DNA of 64,000 nucleotides, from the NCBI GenBank assembly GCA_963825685.1, contig CAWGUD010000008.1, forward strand, positions 6,879 to 70,878, read 5' to 3'. The stretch's first letter is position 1, and every line of letters starts with the position of its first letter. This document shows positions 35,903 through 43,698 of the stretch, piece after piece. Made by a program: the position numbers and the translations under genes. The notes below the pieces were generated by a model, which made no database searches, was not told the origin of the DNA, and saw only the letters and a program-made list of their open reading frames with translations. Source of the DNA: JAOUEA01 sp963825685. Lineage in GTDB: Bacteria; Actinomycetota; UBA4738; HRBIN12.

Positions 35903-36364
35903 TCACCCGGCGAGCGCCCGCTGGGCGTTCGGCACCGTCTTCGAGGGCGAGACCTTGTACCAGGCCTGCTCGATGCGGCCGTCCTCGTCGACGAGGAACG
36001 ACGACCTGATGACGCCCATGTAGGCCTTCCCGTAGAGCTTCTTCTCTCCCCATGTGCCCCAGGCGTCGGCCACGGCGTGGTCGGTGTCGGCGAGCAAGGG
36101 GAACCCCAGCGAGAACTTCCGGTCGAAGGCGAGCTGCGCGCCCGGCTCGTCGGGCGAGATGCCGACCACGTCGACCCCGAGGTCCACGAACTCCTGGCGG
36201 TGATCGCGCACGTCGCAGGACTGCGTGGTGCAGCCGGGGGTGTCGGCCTTCGGATAGAAGTAGATGAGCACCTTCCGTCCTCGGAAGTCTTCGAGCCGCA
36301 CGGTCTCGCCGTGCTGGTCGGTGAGGGCGAACGGAGGCGCGGCATCTCCGACGTCGAGGTTCAT
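35903..36364 (-). CDS. bcp: thioredoxin-dependent thiol peroxidase Bcp/PrxQ
   Basis: Peroxiredoxin reducing hydroperoxides with thioredoxin-type donors. FYPKADTPGCTTQSCDVRD holds the peroxidatic Cys45 and the resolving Cys50 of the atypical 2-Cys PrxQ type. VVGISPDEPGAQLAFDRKFSLGFPLLADTD and the RSSFLVDEDGRIEQAWYKV segment complete the fold. 153 aa, cytoplasmic. Confidence 0.95.
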   Translation of the reverse strand: MNLDVGDAAPPFALTDQHGETVRLEDFRGRKVLIYFYPKADTPGCTTQSCDVRDHRQEFVDLGVDVVGISPDEPGAQLAFDRKFSLGFPLLADTDHAVADAWGTWGEKKLYGKAYMGVIRSSFLVDEDGRIEQAWYKVSPSKTVPNAQRALAG

Positions 36365-36369
36365 CGTGT

Positions 36370-36486
36370 CACCTTAGCGCGACGATCGACTCGTTCTTCG
36401 ACGACAGCGCGGGGGGTTCGCTCTACTACGAGCGGCTGCGCTGCCGGGACTTCGCGTCCGACATCTACAGCGAACCGGTGTTGTAA
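36370..36486 (+). pseudogene. C-terminal coding remnant of unknown origin
   Basis: An open frame with coding-like composition but no start of its own reads ATIDSFFDDSAGGSLYYERL and continues through FASDIYSEPVL to TAA 36484-36486. It sits directly against the bcp start. No family recognised; it may be the tail of a gene lost when this junction formed, or chance. Confidence 0.3.
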
Positions 36487-36495
36487 TTCGGACGA

Positions 36496-36524
36496 TTGCG
36501 CGACACGGGGGTGGATGCTACGGT
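36496..36524 (+). promoter_or_regulatory. candidate promoter of the leader-RNHCP transcript
   Basis: TTGCGC (36496-36501) and TACGGT (36519-36524) are spaced by 17 nt, placing the start near 36531, about 42 nt before the leader ORF. An AT-rich patch (GTAATT, 36483-36488) lies just upstream of the -35 in otherwise GC-rich DNA. Such AT-rich patches occur at WhiB7-type promoters, but this is only suggestive. Confidence 0.4.
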
Positions 36525-36572
36525 CGCGGTCGCCGCGGATATCGCGGCCTGACCGAGAGGGGGTGGGACAAC

Positions 36573-36632
36573 ATGGCAACCGGGATGGTGGTCATCGCGT
36601 CGCGCCTCGGCGGTCCGCTGGGCTCTTCCTAA
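36573..36632 (+). CDS. 19-codon leader ORF upstream of the RNHCP gene
   Basis: ATG 36573 is preceded by a strong purine-rich ribosome site (GAGAGGGGGTGGG, about 6 nt spacing) and encodes MATGMVVIASRLGGPLGSS, ending TAA 36630-36632. The stop lies 10 nt before the stem that hides the next gene's ribosome site. The layout resembles regulatory leader peptides such as those before erm genes. No peptide data, so function is inferred. Confidence 0.5.
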   Translation: MATGMVVIASRLGGPLGSS

Positions 36633-36688
36633 CGAGCCGGACCCTCCAAGGCGCGACGGCGCGTGCTACCCGTCGCTTGGAGGTTCCC
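36612..36688 (+). promoter_or_regulatory. candidate translational attenuator: two hairpins, the second sequestering the RNHCP Shine-Dalgarno
   Basis: Hairpin 1: GGTCC (36612-36616) and GGCTC (36621-36625) pair with GAGCC (36634-36638) and GGACC (36639-36643), with the leader stop codon in its loop. Hairpin 2: CCTCCAAG (36643-36650) pairs with CTTGGAGG (36676-36683), and inside it CGACGG (36654-36659) pairs with CCGTCG (36670-36675), giving 14 bp with a 3-nt bulge. The GGAGG used for ATG 36689 is wholly inside hairpin 2. A ribosome paused at the leader end would be placed to disturb these stems. Confidence 0.55.
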
Positions 36689-37063
36689 ATGTCACGCGAT
36701 CAACGTCGCGGTCAGGATCGTGACCGCACGTCATCCTTCAGATGCGGATACTGCCGTCTGGATGTCCCGACGGATGCCGTCGGAACGGCGCACCGCAACC
36801 ATTGCCCGAACTGCCTGTGGAGTCGCCACCTGGACGACGACACGCCCGGCGATCGAGACGCGCACTGTGGTGCGCTCATGGAGCCGATCGCGATCACGGT
36901 TCGGGGCGACGGCGAGTGGGTGTTGGTGCACCGTTGCCGAAGCTGCGACGCACTCTCCCTGAATCGGAGTGCGGGCGACGACAACCCACTGATCCTGCTC
37001 CGCGTGGCCGTGAGGCCACTGTCACAACCGCCGTTCCCGATCGAGAGGATCGGCCTCATATGA
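36689..37063 (+). CDS. RNHCP-domain protein of unknown function
   Basis: 124 aa from ATG 36689. The signature HRNHCPNCLWSRHLDDDTPGD defines the RNHCP family. Zinc-type pairs C19/C22, C39/C42 and C83/C86 plus C60 suggest two zinc knuckles. The C-terminus (EWVLVHRCRSCDALSLNRSAGDDNPLILLRVAVRPLSQPPF) is conserved in the family. The role is not known; the many basic residues near the zinc sites would suit RNA or ribosome contact, which is inference. Its ribosome site is buried in a hairpin downstream of a short leader ORF. It converges with the delta-60 gene. Confidence 0.85.
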   Translation: MSRDQRRGQDRDRTSSFRCGYCRLDVPTDAVGTAHRNHCPNCLWSRHLDDDTPGDRDAHCGALMEPIAITVRGDGEWVLVHRCRSCDALSLNRSAGDDNPLILLRVAVRPLSQPPFPIERIGLI

Positions 37064-37086
37064 GCGGTGGCCGGGATCCCCCCGTA

Positions 37087-38346
37087 CTACCCCTGGAACC
37101 TCGCGATCGCGCTTCCTTGCGACGTCGAGCCGGTGACGACGATCTTCCCGAGCCGCACGGTCACTCCTCGCGCCGAGTCCTCACCGGGCCCCACGTCGAG
37201 GGTCACGACCCCGTCGCCTCCGAAGGTCGCATCGGGCCGTCCGGTGCCCGTGAGTCGCGCGACGGTCCAGGCCGGTTGTTGATCGGAGGTGCCGGGCCGC
37301 GACGATCCCACCACGACGACCTTGTTCCCCTGCAGCGCAAGATCGGGGCGCGATCCAGCGAGGCCGATCGTCGTCGTGCCGGCCGCCCCGAACGAAGGAT
37401 CGGGCGATCCATCACTCATGGTCCGAGCGACCAGCGTCGCACCCAGGTGATCGTCGGTGAACGAGAGCATGATCGCACCCGTCGTCGGCGAGACGGCGAC
37501 CGAAGCAGGCCACCAGCCTGGCGGCCCTGGGAACGGGGTGTAGCCGTTGGTGCCGAACGCGCCGTCGAGCGTTCCGTTGGGGTTGAGTCTGGTCACGCAA
37601 GGGTCCCCCCCATAGGGCCCGACGATCGGGTCGATCGTTGACCCCCGACCGATCACGACGAGCTTGCGATCGGCCTGGACGGCGAGGTCGGAGACCCCCT
37701 CGCACCGACGGGCCCACGCCACGCCGCCGTTCCCGAAGCTCCACCGACGGGCACCGCTCGGGTCCCACTGCAGCAGCAGCGAGACGTCGGTGTCGATGTC
37801 GTTCGGGTACTCCAGTGAATCCACCGCTACGGTGATGCGGCCCAGCGAGTCGATCGCGATGCCCGTGATCACCGGGTAGTCGCCTTCCCATGGGTCCGTC
37901 AGGTGGGTCACGGCCCATCCGTCGCCGCTGAACGTGAGGTCGCGGCGGCCAGTCGCGGTGAGCCGTTCCACCGCGATCTCGCTGCCGAACACCTCCCCAG
38001 GCCCCACGTGGCCGGTAACGACGATCCGCCCGTCCGCCTGCAGGGCGAGCCCTCTCGGAGAGGGGATCCGCAGCGTGGCCCGACCGTCTCCCTCGAACGT
38101 CGTGTCGAGCACCCCGGACGTCGTGTAGCGCATGGCGACCGGACGCGCCGTCGCATCGACCACGCCGACGATCACGATCTTGCCATCTGCCTGCACCGTC
38201 GACGCAGCGACCGTGACACCCGCGACGAGCTTCATCCCGTCGTCGCTGAACGTCGTATCGAGATCACCCGCCGCGGCCCCGGCGGTCGTCGACATCGCCA
38301 CGAGACCGATCTCCAGCACCCAGATCAACAGCGATCGTCCGCGCAT
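37087..38346 (-). CDS. secreted delta-60 repeat protein
   Basis: 419 aa with signal peptide (LLIWVLEIGLVAMSTTAGAAA). Multiple delta-60-type repeats follow: GDLDTTFSDDGM, SGVLDTTFEGDGRATL, QADGRIVVTGHV, NGTLDGAFGTNGYTPF, SPDPSFGAAGTTTIGL and RPDATFGGDGVVTLDV. These repeats are thought to form a beta-propeller; no enzymatic role is known. It is related to the truncated gene at 42355, which has the same signal-peptide and GDLD start. Confidence 0.85.
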   Translation of the reverse strand: MRGRSLLIWVLEIGLVAMSTTAGAAAGDLDTTFSDDGMKLVAGVTVAASTVQADGKIVIVGVVDATARPVAMRYTTSGVLDTTFEGDGRATLRIPSPRGLALQADGRIVVTGHVGPGEVFGSEIAVERLTATGRRDLTFSGDGWAVTHLTDPWEGDYPVITGIAIDSLGRITVAVDSLEYPNDIDTDVSLLLQWDPSGARRWSFGNGGVAWARRCEGVSDLAVQADRKLVVIGRGSTIDPIVGPYGGDPCVTRLNPNGTLDGAFGTNGYTPFPGPPGWWPASVAVSPTTGAIMLSFTDDHLGATLVARTMSDGSPDPSFGAAGTTTIGLAGSRPDLALQGNKVVVVGSSRPGTSDQQPAWTVARLTGTGRPDATFGGDGVVTLDVGPGEDSARGVTVRLGKIVVTGSTSQGSAIARFQG

Positions 38347-38460
38347 CGCTCTCGCCCCCAGCCCTGTCGCGCTGATGCCATCGTGCGACGCACGGGCGTG
38401 CTCTGGCCAAGGCGATGGACCCTCGGCCCGGGGGACCGGCTCGGGTATGCTGTCGCTCCT

Positions 38461-38501
38461 GCGCCCCTAGCTCAGTCCGGATAGAGCGTCGACTACGGAT
38501 C
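38461..38501 (+). pseudogene. truncated tRNA-Arg(ACG), 5' half only
   Basis: Matches the first 42 nt of the intact tRNA-Arg at 42135 with one base missing in the anticodon stem, then diverges. The T-arm and 3' acceptor strand are absent. CCTGCGCCCCT, the tRNA 5' edge, recurs immediately after at 38501. Lies in the 361-bp space between the delta-60 and LuxR genes. Confidence 0.8.
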
Positions 38502-38555
38502 CTGCGCCCCTGGGTCTCCTACTCTCGGGGTCGCGTTCGGTTGGTCGTGCGGGTG

Positions 38556-38680
38556 CTAGGTCCCGAGTTCAGGGGGTAGTGCCTCAGGATCGGCGTCGGC
38601 CCCACCTTCGAGTGCGTCGATCTCAGCGGCCTCATCGCTCCACGAGGCCCCCGCTCGTCCGACGGGTCGCTCGCCGTTCG
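38556..38680 (-). pseudogene. C-terminal gene remnant, copy A
   Basis: Minus-strand frame GASWSDEAAEIDALEGGADADP followed by EALPPELGT and TAG 38556-38558. It is similar in DNA and protein to the remnant at 41948-42120 (AAEIEALESGADPDP, stop). No start and no upstream body are recognisable, so it appears to be a tail left by duplication or recombination. Confidence 0.5.
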
Positions 38681-38707
38681 GCTGTCATGGCCTGTGCCGC
38701 CCATACG

Positions 38708-41524
38708 TCAGGAGCCATCTTCTCCATCCTTCGTAGGCCTCGAGGCCAGCACGTGGGCGAGCTGGGCGCGTGAGCGAACGTCGAGCTTGGTGTAGATGCG
38801 AGACAGGTTCGCTTCAACGGTCTTGACGGTGACGAAGAGCGCGGCCGCCACCTCCTTGTTCGACCGACCCTCTCCGACGAGTGCCGCGACCCGCTGCTCG
38901 GTGGGGGTGAGCGATCGGCCCGTCGGAGCGCGGCCGCCGATGCGCGAGAGCCCGCGTCGCGCCTCGTCCATCCAGTGACGTGCCCCGAGATCGGAGAAGA
39001 TCGCGAGGGCGTCCTGGAGCTGCTCGCGGGCAGCGCGTTTGCGCTTCGCCCTCCTCGACGTCGAACCGAGAGCCAGGAGAGTGCGTGCGTGCTCGAAAGG
39101 GATCGGCACCCGCTCGTGTTCCGCCACGGCGCCCTCGAGCGAGATGATCGCGTCGGTCAGATCGCCCCGGGAGGCCGCTATCAGGCCTCGGCAGCGCATG
39201 CACGAGGCGATCGCGGAAGTCCGGTCGAGCCGGCGCGCGCGTTCCTCGAGTCGGTCGATGAGCTCCACCGCGTCGTCCGGTCGATCGAGTCGGATCAGCG
39301 CCTCGATCTCGTCCCAGATGAACCACGTCGACCCTGGCTCCACGACTCCGCCCTCCTCGAGCTCTTGGGCGAGGGGGCCGAGCAATCTGTGGGTCGCGTC
39401 CGGTCGGTCGAGCGAGAGCTCGAGGAGGGCGAGCGCGTGGGAGCCGAGGATCCGCGCCAGCATCACCTCGTGCTGCTTCTCCGACCCGAGCACGGCTTCC
39501 GCGTCGGCGCGCGATTCAGCAGCTTCTCCTCGCGACGCTCGCAGTAGAGCGCGGGCGCCGAGGGCGCACAGACGCTGTGACTCCTGGCCGACCTGGAGCG
39601 CCGCCTCGTGAGCCTGCTCCGCCGACCGGAGCGCGTCGTCCCAGCGACCGGCCCGGAACTCGACGAGTGACAGCAAGGTGAGGACCCATGGCAACCCGCT
39701 GTCTTCGGCCTGTTCCTCCGCGCGATCACGGAGGGTGGTGGCGATCGTCCACGCTCGATCGAGCTCGTCGGTCCAGAGGAGGGCATTGGCGAGACAGTAA
39801 GACGGTCTCGCGACGAGCCGAATGAACCCGGCAGCCGATTCCTTCTCGACCCCGCGCTCGAGCTCGAGTCTGCCCTCGGGCCGGCCGAGGACGGAGTCTA
39901 TGATCCCCAGCGTCGCGAGGCCACCGACGCCCGCCTCGTCGTTCCCGGTCCGTTCCGCCAGCTCGACCGCGGTTCGGGCGTGGGCCGAGGCGGCAGGGAG
40001 ATCGGTTCGCATCAGGAGCAAGCACGATGCGAGCCCCTCCTCGAGCTCGCTGCGGAGTGCGAGGTCGTCGCCTGACTCCGCGAGCGCGTCCCCGTAGAGC
40101 TCGAGGGCCGCGATCCGGTCGCCCTCGTACTCGTGGAGTCTGGCCAACCAGCCCAGGAGTACCGCACGCCTCGCGCCCGACAGGGTCGAACGGAGGGCCT
40201 CCTCGAGGAGGACGCGGGCTTGGCCGATGTCCCCTCCCTCGAATGCAAGGCCTGCCGACCGGACGGTCCGTCGATGGCGATCCTCCTCGAGGTTCGATGG
40301 GGTCAGTCGACGGGATCGCTCGGAGAGCTCGGCGGCGGTCGTCAGAGCACCCCGCGACTCGGCATGCGACGCCGCCTCCTCGAGCGCAGCCGCAACATCG
40401 GGATCGGGTCCTGCGGCACCGAGTGCAAGATGGCGCGCGTGCTCCTCCGGATCGGCGATGAGCTCCGCGAGTCGTCGATGGAGCGTTCGCCTCTCGACCT
40501 CCGTTGTGGCTGCATAGAGGTCGGACGCGAAGAGGGGGTGGGTGAAGCGGATGTCTTCGTGTCGCAACCGGATCACGTTCCCGGCGACGGCGGGCGACAG
40601 CAGGAGCTCTGGATCGCCATCCGTCGCGAGTCGGACAAGGTGGAGGGTCGGCTCGGCGACCGCGGATGCGACGAGGAGGGCTGCACGGGTGTCGGACGGA
40701 AGTGCCTCGAGCCGGCCACGCACGAGTGCTTCGAGGCTGCCGGGCAAGGACTCGCCGGGCTCCAGGCGGATCGATCCCCGCTCGAGCGCGCGGCCTATCT
40801 CAAGTGCGAACAAGGGGTTGCCCCCTGAGAGCTCATGGACCCGGCGCAGTTCCTGGCGTGGGATCGTCGAGCCGAGCTGGTCGCGCAGGAAGCGGTGGAG
40901 GGATCCCAGGTCGAGCGGACGAACGGGGATCCGGCGGAACCGCTCGCTGGCGAGCGCGTCTTGGAGATGGAGGCCGTCGGGCTCATCGGCCTCCGATGAC
41001 TCGGTCCTCGCCGTGAGGAGGAAGGCGACGGCTTCACTGTTCAGTCGGCGGAGGATGAACTCAAGCACGAACGCGGTTGGAGGATCGAGCCATTGTGCGT
41101 CGTCCACGGCGACGACCACCGGCCCCTGTGAGGCGAGGCCGCGCATCATCCCCAACACCGCGAGCGCGATCGCCCGTTGATCCGGGGGTGGCCCCTCCGG
41201 CTCCTCGAGGAGGAGGGCGACCGAGAGCGCGCGCCGCCGCGGGGTCGGGAGTGCCGCCAGGCCGTCGTCGAGCGCCGGCTCGAGCAGATCGCCCAGAGCT
41301 GAGAAGGAGAGGTGTGCCTCCGTCGACGTCGGTCGGGCCGCCAACACCCGGTAGGAGCGTGCCGAAGCGAGTTCGAGGCCGCGATCCCACAGCGTGGTCT
41401 TGCCGATACCCGCCTCTCCGGTTATCAAGAGGACGCCGGGGAGCGCCTCCGGGGCACCGAAGAACTCGCGGAGGGCCATCAGCTCCTCTGCGCGCCCGAC
41501 CAACTGACGGTCCTCGGTGCTCAC
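38708..41524 (-). CDS. large ATP-binding LuxR-family regulator (LAL type)
   Basis: 938 aa from GTG 41524. N-terminal AAA-like domain: LVGRAEELMALREFF, Walker A ITGEAGIGKTTLWDRGL, Walker B VVVAVDDAQWLDPPTAFVLEFI. The long middle is alpha-helical TPR-like (AALELYGDALAESGDDLALRSEL and following). The C-terminal LuxR HTH is LTPTEQRVAALVGEGRSNKEVAAALFVTVKTVEANLSRIYTKLDVRSRAQL. A cytoplasmic transcription activator responding to an unknown inducer. It lies between a truncated and an intact tRNA-Arg and is divergent from a small secreted protein, a possible target. Confidence 0.92.
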   Translation of the reverse strand: MSTEDRQLVGRAEELMALREFFGAPEALPGVLLITGEAGIGKTTLWDRGLELASARSYRVLAARPTSTEAHLSFSALGDLLEPALDDGLAALPTPRRRALSVALLLEEPEGPPPDQRAIALAVLGMMRGLASQGPVVVAVDDAQWLDPPTAFVLEFILRRLNSEAVAFLLTARTESSEADEPDGLHLQDALASERFRRIPVRPLDLGSLHRFLRDQLGSTIPRQELRRVHELSGGNPLFALEIGRALERGSIRLEPGESLPGSLEALVRGRLEALPSDTRAALLVASAVAEPTLHLVRLATDGDPELLLSPAVAGNVIRLRHEDIRFTHPLFASDLYAATTEVERRTLHRRLAELIADPEEHARHLALGAAGPDPDVAAALEEAASHAESRGALTTAAELSERSRRLTPSNLEEDRHRRTVRSAGLAFEGGDIGQARVLLEEALRSTLSGARRAVLLGWLARLHEYEGDRIAALELYGDALAESGDDLALRSELEEGLASCLLLMRTDLPAASAHARTAVELAERTGNDEAGVGGLATLGIIDSVLGRPEGRLELERGVEKESAAGFIRLVARPSYCLANALLWTDELDRAWTIATTLRDRAEEQAEDSGLPWVLTLLSLVEFRAGRWDDALRSAEQAHEAALQVGQESQRLCALGARALLRASRGEAAESRADAEAVLGSEKQHEVMLARILGSHALALLELSLDRPDATHRLLGPLAQELEEGGVVEPGSTWFIWDEIEALIRLDRPDDAVELIDRLEERARRLDRTSAIASCMRCRGLIAASRGDLTDAIISLEGAVAEHERVPIPFEHARTLLALGSTSRRAKRKRAAREQLQDALAIFSDLGARHWMDEARRGLSRIGGRAPTGRSLTPTEQRVAALVGEGRSNKEVAAALFVTVKTVEANLSRIYTKLDVRSRAQLAHVLASRPTKDGEDGS

Positions 41525-41650
41525 CGCTCGTCCATAGCACGCTTCCCGCCGGCACGCGAGTCGCGTGTCGAACGGGTTAAGCGTGGGGGTTTCCCAGATT
41601 CCGGCCGAAGCCCTTCCTCCTAGGGTCAAGATCGACCAAGGAGGTTCTCG

Positions 41651-41902
41651 ATGCAACGATCCAAGAAGGTGGCGCTACTCGCGGTGCTGATGATCGCAGC
41701 AACGTGGCCGACGAGCCCGTCGGCCGGAGCATCTGCCCACCCGAGGGGTGGTGTCGTGTCCGCTTCGTTCTATGCGTATGATTCCGCGACCCGGCTCTCG
41801 CTGAACGTGCGTCGTTCCCGGTTCGATGCGAGCGATGGCCTGCAACGCTGGGAGGTGTGGCTGCTCGCCATGGATCCGAGCCCTGGTGGCCCCAGCCGAT
41901 AG
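41651..41902 (+). CDS. small secreted protein, possibly truncated
   Basis: 83 aa. AAGGAGG 7 nt before ATG 41651 and a signal peptide (RSKKVALLAVLMIAATWPTSPSAGASA) make it likely to be expressed and exported. The mature part (GGVVSASFYAYDSATRLSLNVRRSRFDASDGLQRWEVWLLAMD) has no recognised domain. The 126-bp divergent spacer with luxR contains a -10-like TAGGGT and TGGG-GGTTT-CCCA. Confidence 0.6.
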   Translation: MQRSKKVALLAVLMIAATWPTSPSAGASAHPRGGVVSASFYAYDSATRLSLNVRRSRFDASDGLQRWEVWLLAMDPSPGGPSR

Positions 41903-41947
41903 GCGGAGTCGAACTGGGCATCGGCGGTACCTTCCTGGGCCGGGTGC

Positions 41948-42120
41948 TCAAGGATCGGGGTCGGCGCCCGATTCGAGCGCCTCGATCTCAGCAGCCCACA
42001 GCTCGACGAGCGAGGTCGAGACGGTCACGTCCTGCACCGAGTGTGGGCCCGCTCCGATCCGATCGAGCAGCGCGATGGCCGTCCTGAGCGCGTCTGCGTC
42101 CCGGCCGTTCCCGGTTGGTA
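41948..42120 (-). pseudogene. C-terminal gene remnant, copy B
   Basis: Minus-strand frame containing DADALRTAIALLDRIGAG, then VQDVTVSTSLVELWAAEIEA and LESGADPDP, stop TGA 41948-41950. The upstream part is interrupted by the tRNA-Arg promoter. Homologous to copy A at 38556-38680. Unknown family. Confidence 0.5.
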
Positions 42121-42134
42121 GACTCCCAGCCCCT

Positions 42135-42209
<75 letters not shown>

Positions 42210-42354
42210 CTCCCACTCCTCCCATCCTCGTCCTGCTCCGACTGCGATGCTCGGTCTCGCAACTGTGGGACCTTCCGCCGACCTCGACGTCGCGTGCGCG
42301 CTGCATCGCTCGAGACGAGACGAACAGCTGCAGCGGAACAGGGAGGTGGGTGTC

Positions 42355-42802
42355 ATGTGGATACACCGAGGACTCCTCGTGGTGGCGGTCGCGTGCCTAG
42401 CGCTCGTCCAAGCGCAGCCCGTGTCGGCGGCTCCGGGCGACCTCGACTCGGGTTCGGAGGCGATGGTCATCGTGGAAGCGGTCTCCGGGACGGCGGTGAC
42501 CCTGCACGATGGACGGATCGTCGTCGGGGGCTCGACGTTCTCGGCCGGTCTCGCACAGCTCGAGGCGTCGAGGATCCGAGCCAACGGCACGCTCGACGTC
42601 GGGTTCAGCGGCGACGGCCGGGCGCAGGCGTCGTTCAACGGCGATGTCTACGGCCGGACGTCGCGGTGCAGAGCGACGGCAAGGTCATGTGGCCGGCACG
42701 AAGCAACGGTTCGACCCGTTCACCGAGTGCGCATGTGTCGCCGTTCCTCTCGCGGCAGGCGCGGCACGGCGATACGATGCGGCAAGGTCACGACTTCACT
42801 GA
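42355..42802 (+). pseudogene. truncated delta-60 repeat protein
   Basis: ATG 42355 with GGGAGGTGGG upstream, a signal peptide (RGLLVVAVACLALVQAQPVSA) and APGDLDSGSEAM, then NGTLDVGFSGDGRAQASFNGDVYG. The frame breaks near 42655; DVAVQSDGK and then VAGTKQRFDPF continue in other frames before the sequence loses similarity at about 42750. Only two of the usual many repeats remain. Paralogue of the 37.1-kb gene. Confidence 0.65.
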
Positions 42803-43240
42803 CGGTCTTGACCGCGACGAACCGCGCGTTGCAAGCCGAGGCACGCTCGGGTATCGACCGGAGCGAGCGCAGCTGCTCGAGATGGAGCCGGAGCGACAAC
42901 GCATCCTGGCCGACCCGAGAGCCGCGCTGGAGCTCTACGCGGCGGAGATGCCTCAGGCGGACCGCGACGTCCTCCGAACGCATCCGCGGATCGAAGCCAT
43001 GTCGCGGACGCGATGCGAGAAGCCGTGGTGGCCGTCCAGTGAAGGATGGCTCGACGACTCGGTCGCCTACGCCGAGCCGTGGGGTTTCGACCCAGGATCG
43101 ATCACCGTTCCCGTGAGCATCTGGCACGGCGCGTGACGACACGGCGTCCCCGCTCGCGCACGGCCGATGGCTCGCGACGGAGCATCGAAGCCGCCGAGCT
43201 TCGCGTGCTCGACGGCGGTCACTACGCACCTCTCGTCGCC
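42777..43240 (+). pseudogene. decayed alpha/beta hydrolase C-terminal half
   Basis: ERQRILADPRAALELYAAEM, GWLDDSVAYAEPWGFDPGSI and VPVSIWHGA, then in a shifted frame DDTASPLAHGRWLA and ELRVLDGGHYAPL, match the acid and histidine region of alpha/beta hydrolases. The nucleophile-elbow half is missing and at least three frame changes are present, so it is probably a real pseudogene. Its end overlaps a minus-strand membrane protein gene. Confidence 0.6.
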
Positions 43241-43627
43241 CTCCACCAGGTCGTGGGCGCTGGCTGCGCGAGCGATCACGAGTCCATCGTAGCGTCGGTG
43301 ACGCGCTCGCTCGATTCCTCGCCGACCGCTCGCGCCGTCGGGTGTTCGGAGCGGGCGTCTACGAGCGGCGGTCCGAGCACCGGCTCCGTACGACCCCAGG
43401 TCCGCGAGCAGGCCCAGAACGACGAACACCCATCCGAGGAACGAGACGCCCTCGACCGGGTTGTAGACGAGCACATAGAGGAACGTCGTCCACGGCAGGA
43501 AGATCAGCCCAAGGAGCGGCACGATCCACTCGTCGAACGCACGGTCGACGAGGTTCGTGAACAACCACGTGAACCCGAGCGCGACCCGCGGCCCGATCAG
43601 GGCCATCAGCACGATCAGACATCCCAT
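43067..43627 (-). CDS. small membrane protein; C-terminal extension doubtful
   Basis: The first 85 residues are convincing: MGCLIVLMALIGPRVALGFTWLFTN, then VDRAFDEWIVPLLGLIFLPWTTFLYVLVYNP and GVSFLGWVFVVLGLLADLGSYGAGARTAARRR, with three hydrophobic segments, as in small actinobacterial membrane proteins of unknown function. The remainder reads antisense through the hydrolase remnant and is probably read-through after a lost stop near 43340. Confidence 0.6.
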   Translation of the reverse strand: MGCLIVLMALIGPRVALGFTWLFTNLVDRAFDEWIVPLLGLIFLPWTTFLYVLVYNPVEGVSFLGWVFVVLGLLADLGSYGAGARTAARRRPLRTPDGASGRRGIERARHRRYDGLVIARAASAHDLVEGDERCVVTAVEHAKLGGFDAPSRAIGRARAGTPCRHAPCQMLTGTVIDPGSKPHGSA

Positions 43628-43698
43628 CTCGTCGAACTCCCCCCAGCTCGTGGACGACGCCCACGAAGGCTACCCCACGTTCACTAAGCTCGGGAACC

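Noticed and set aside
38461..38501. A functional second tRNA-Arg
   Set aside because: It lacks the T-arm, variable loop and 3' acceptor strand, and the anticodon stem has a deletion.
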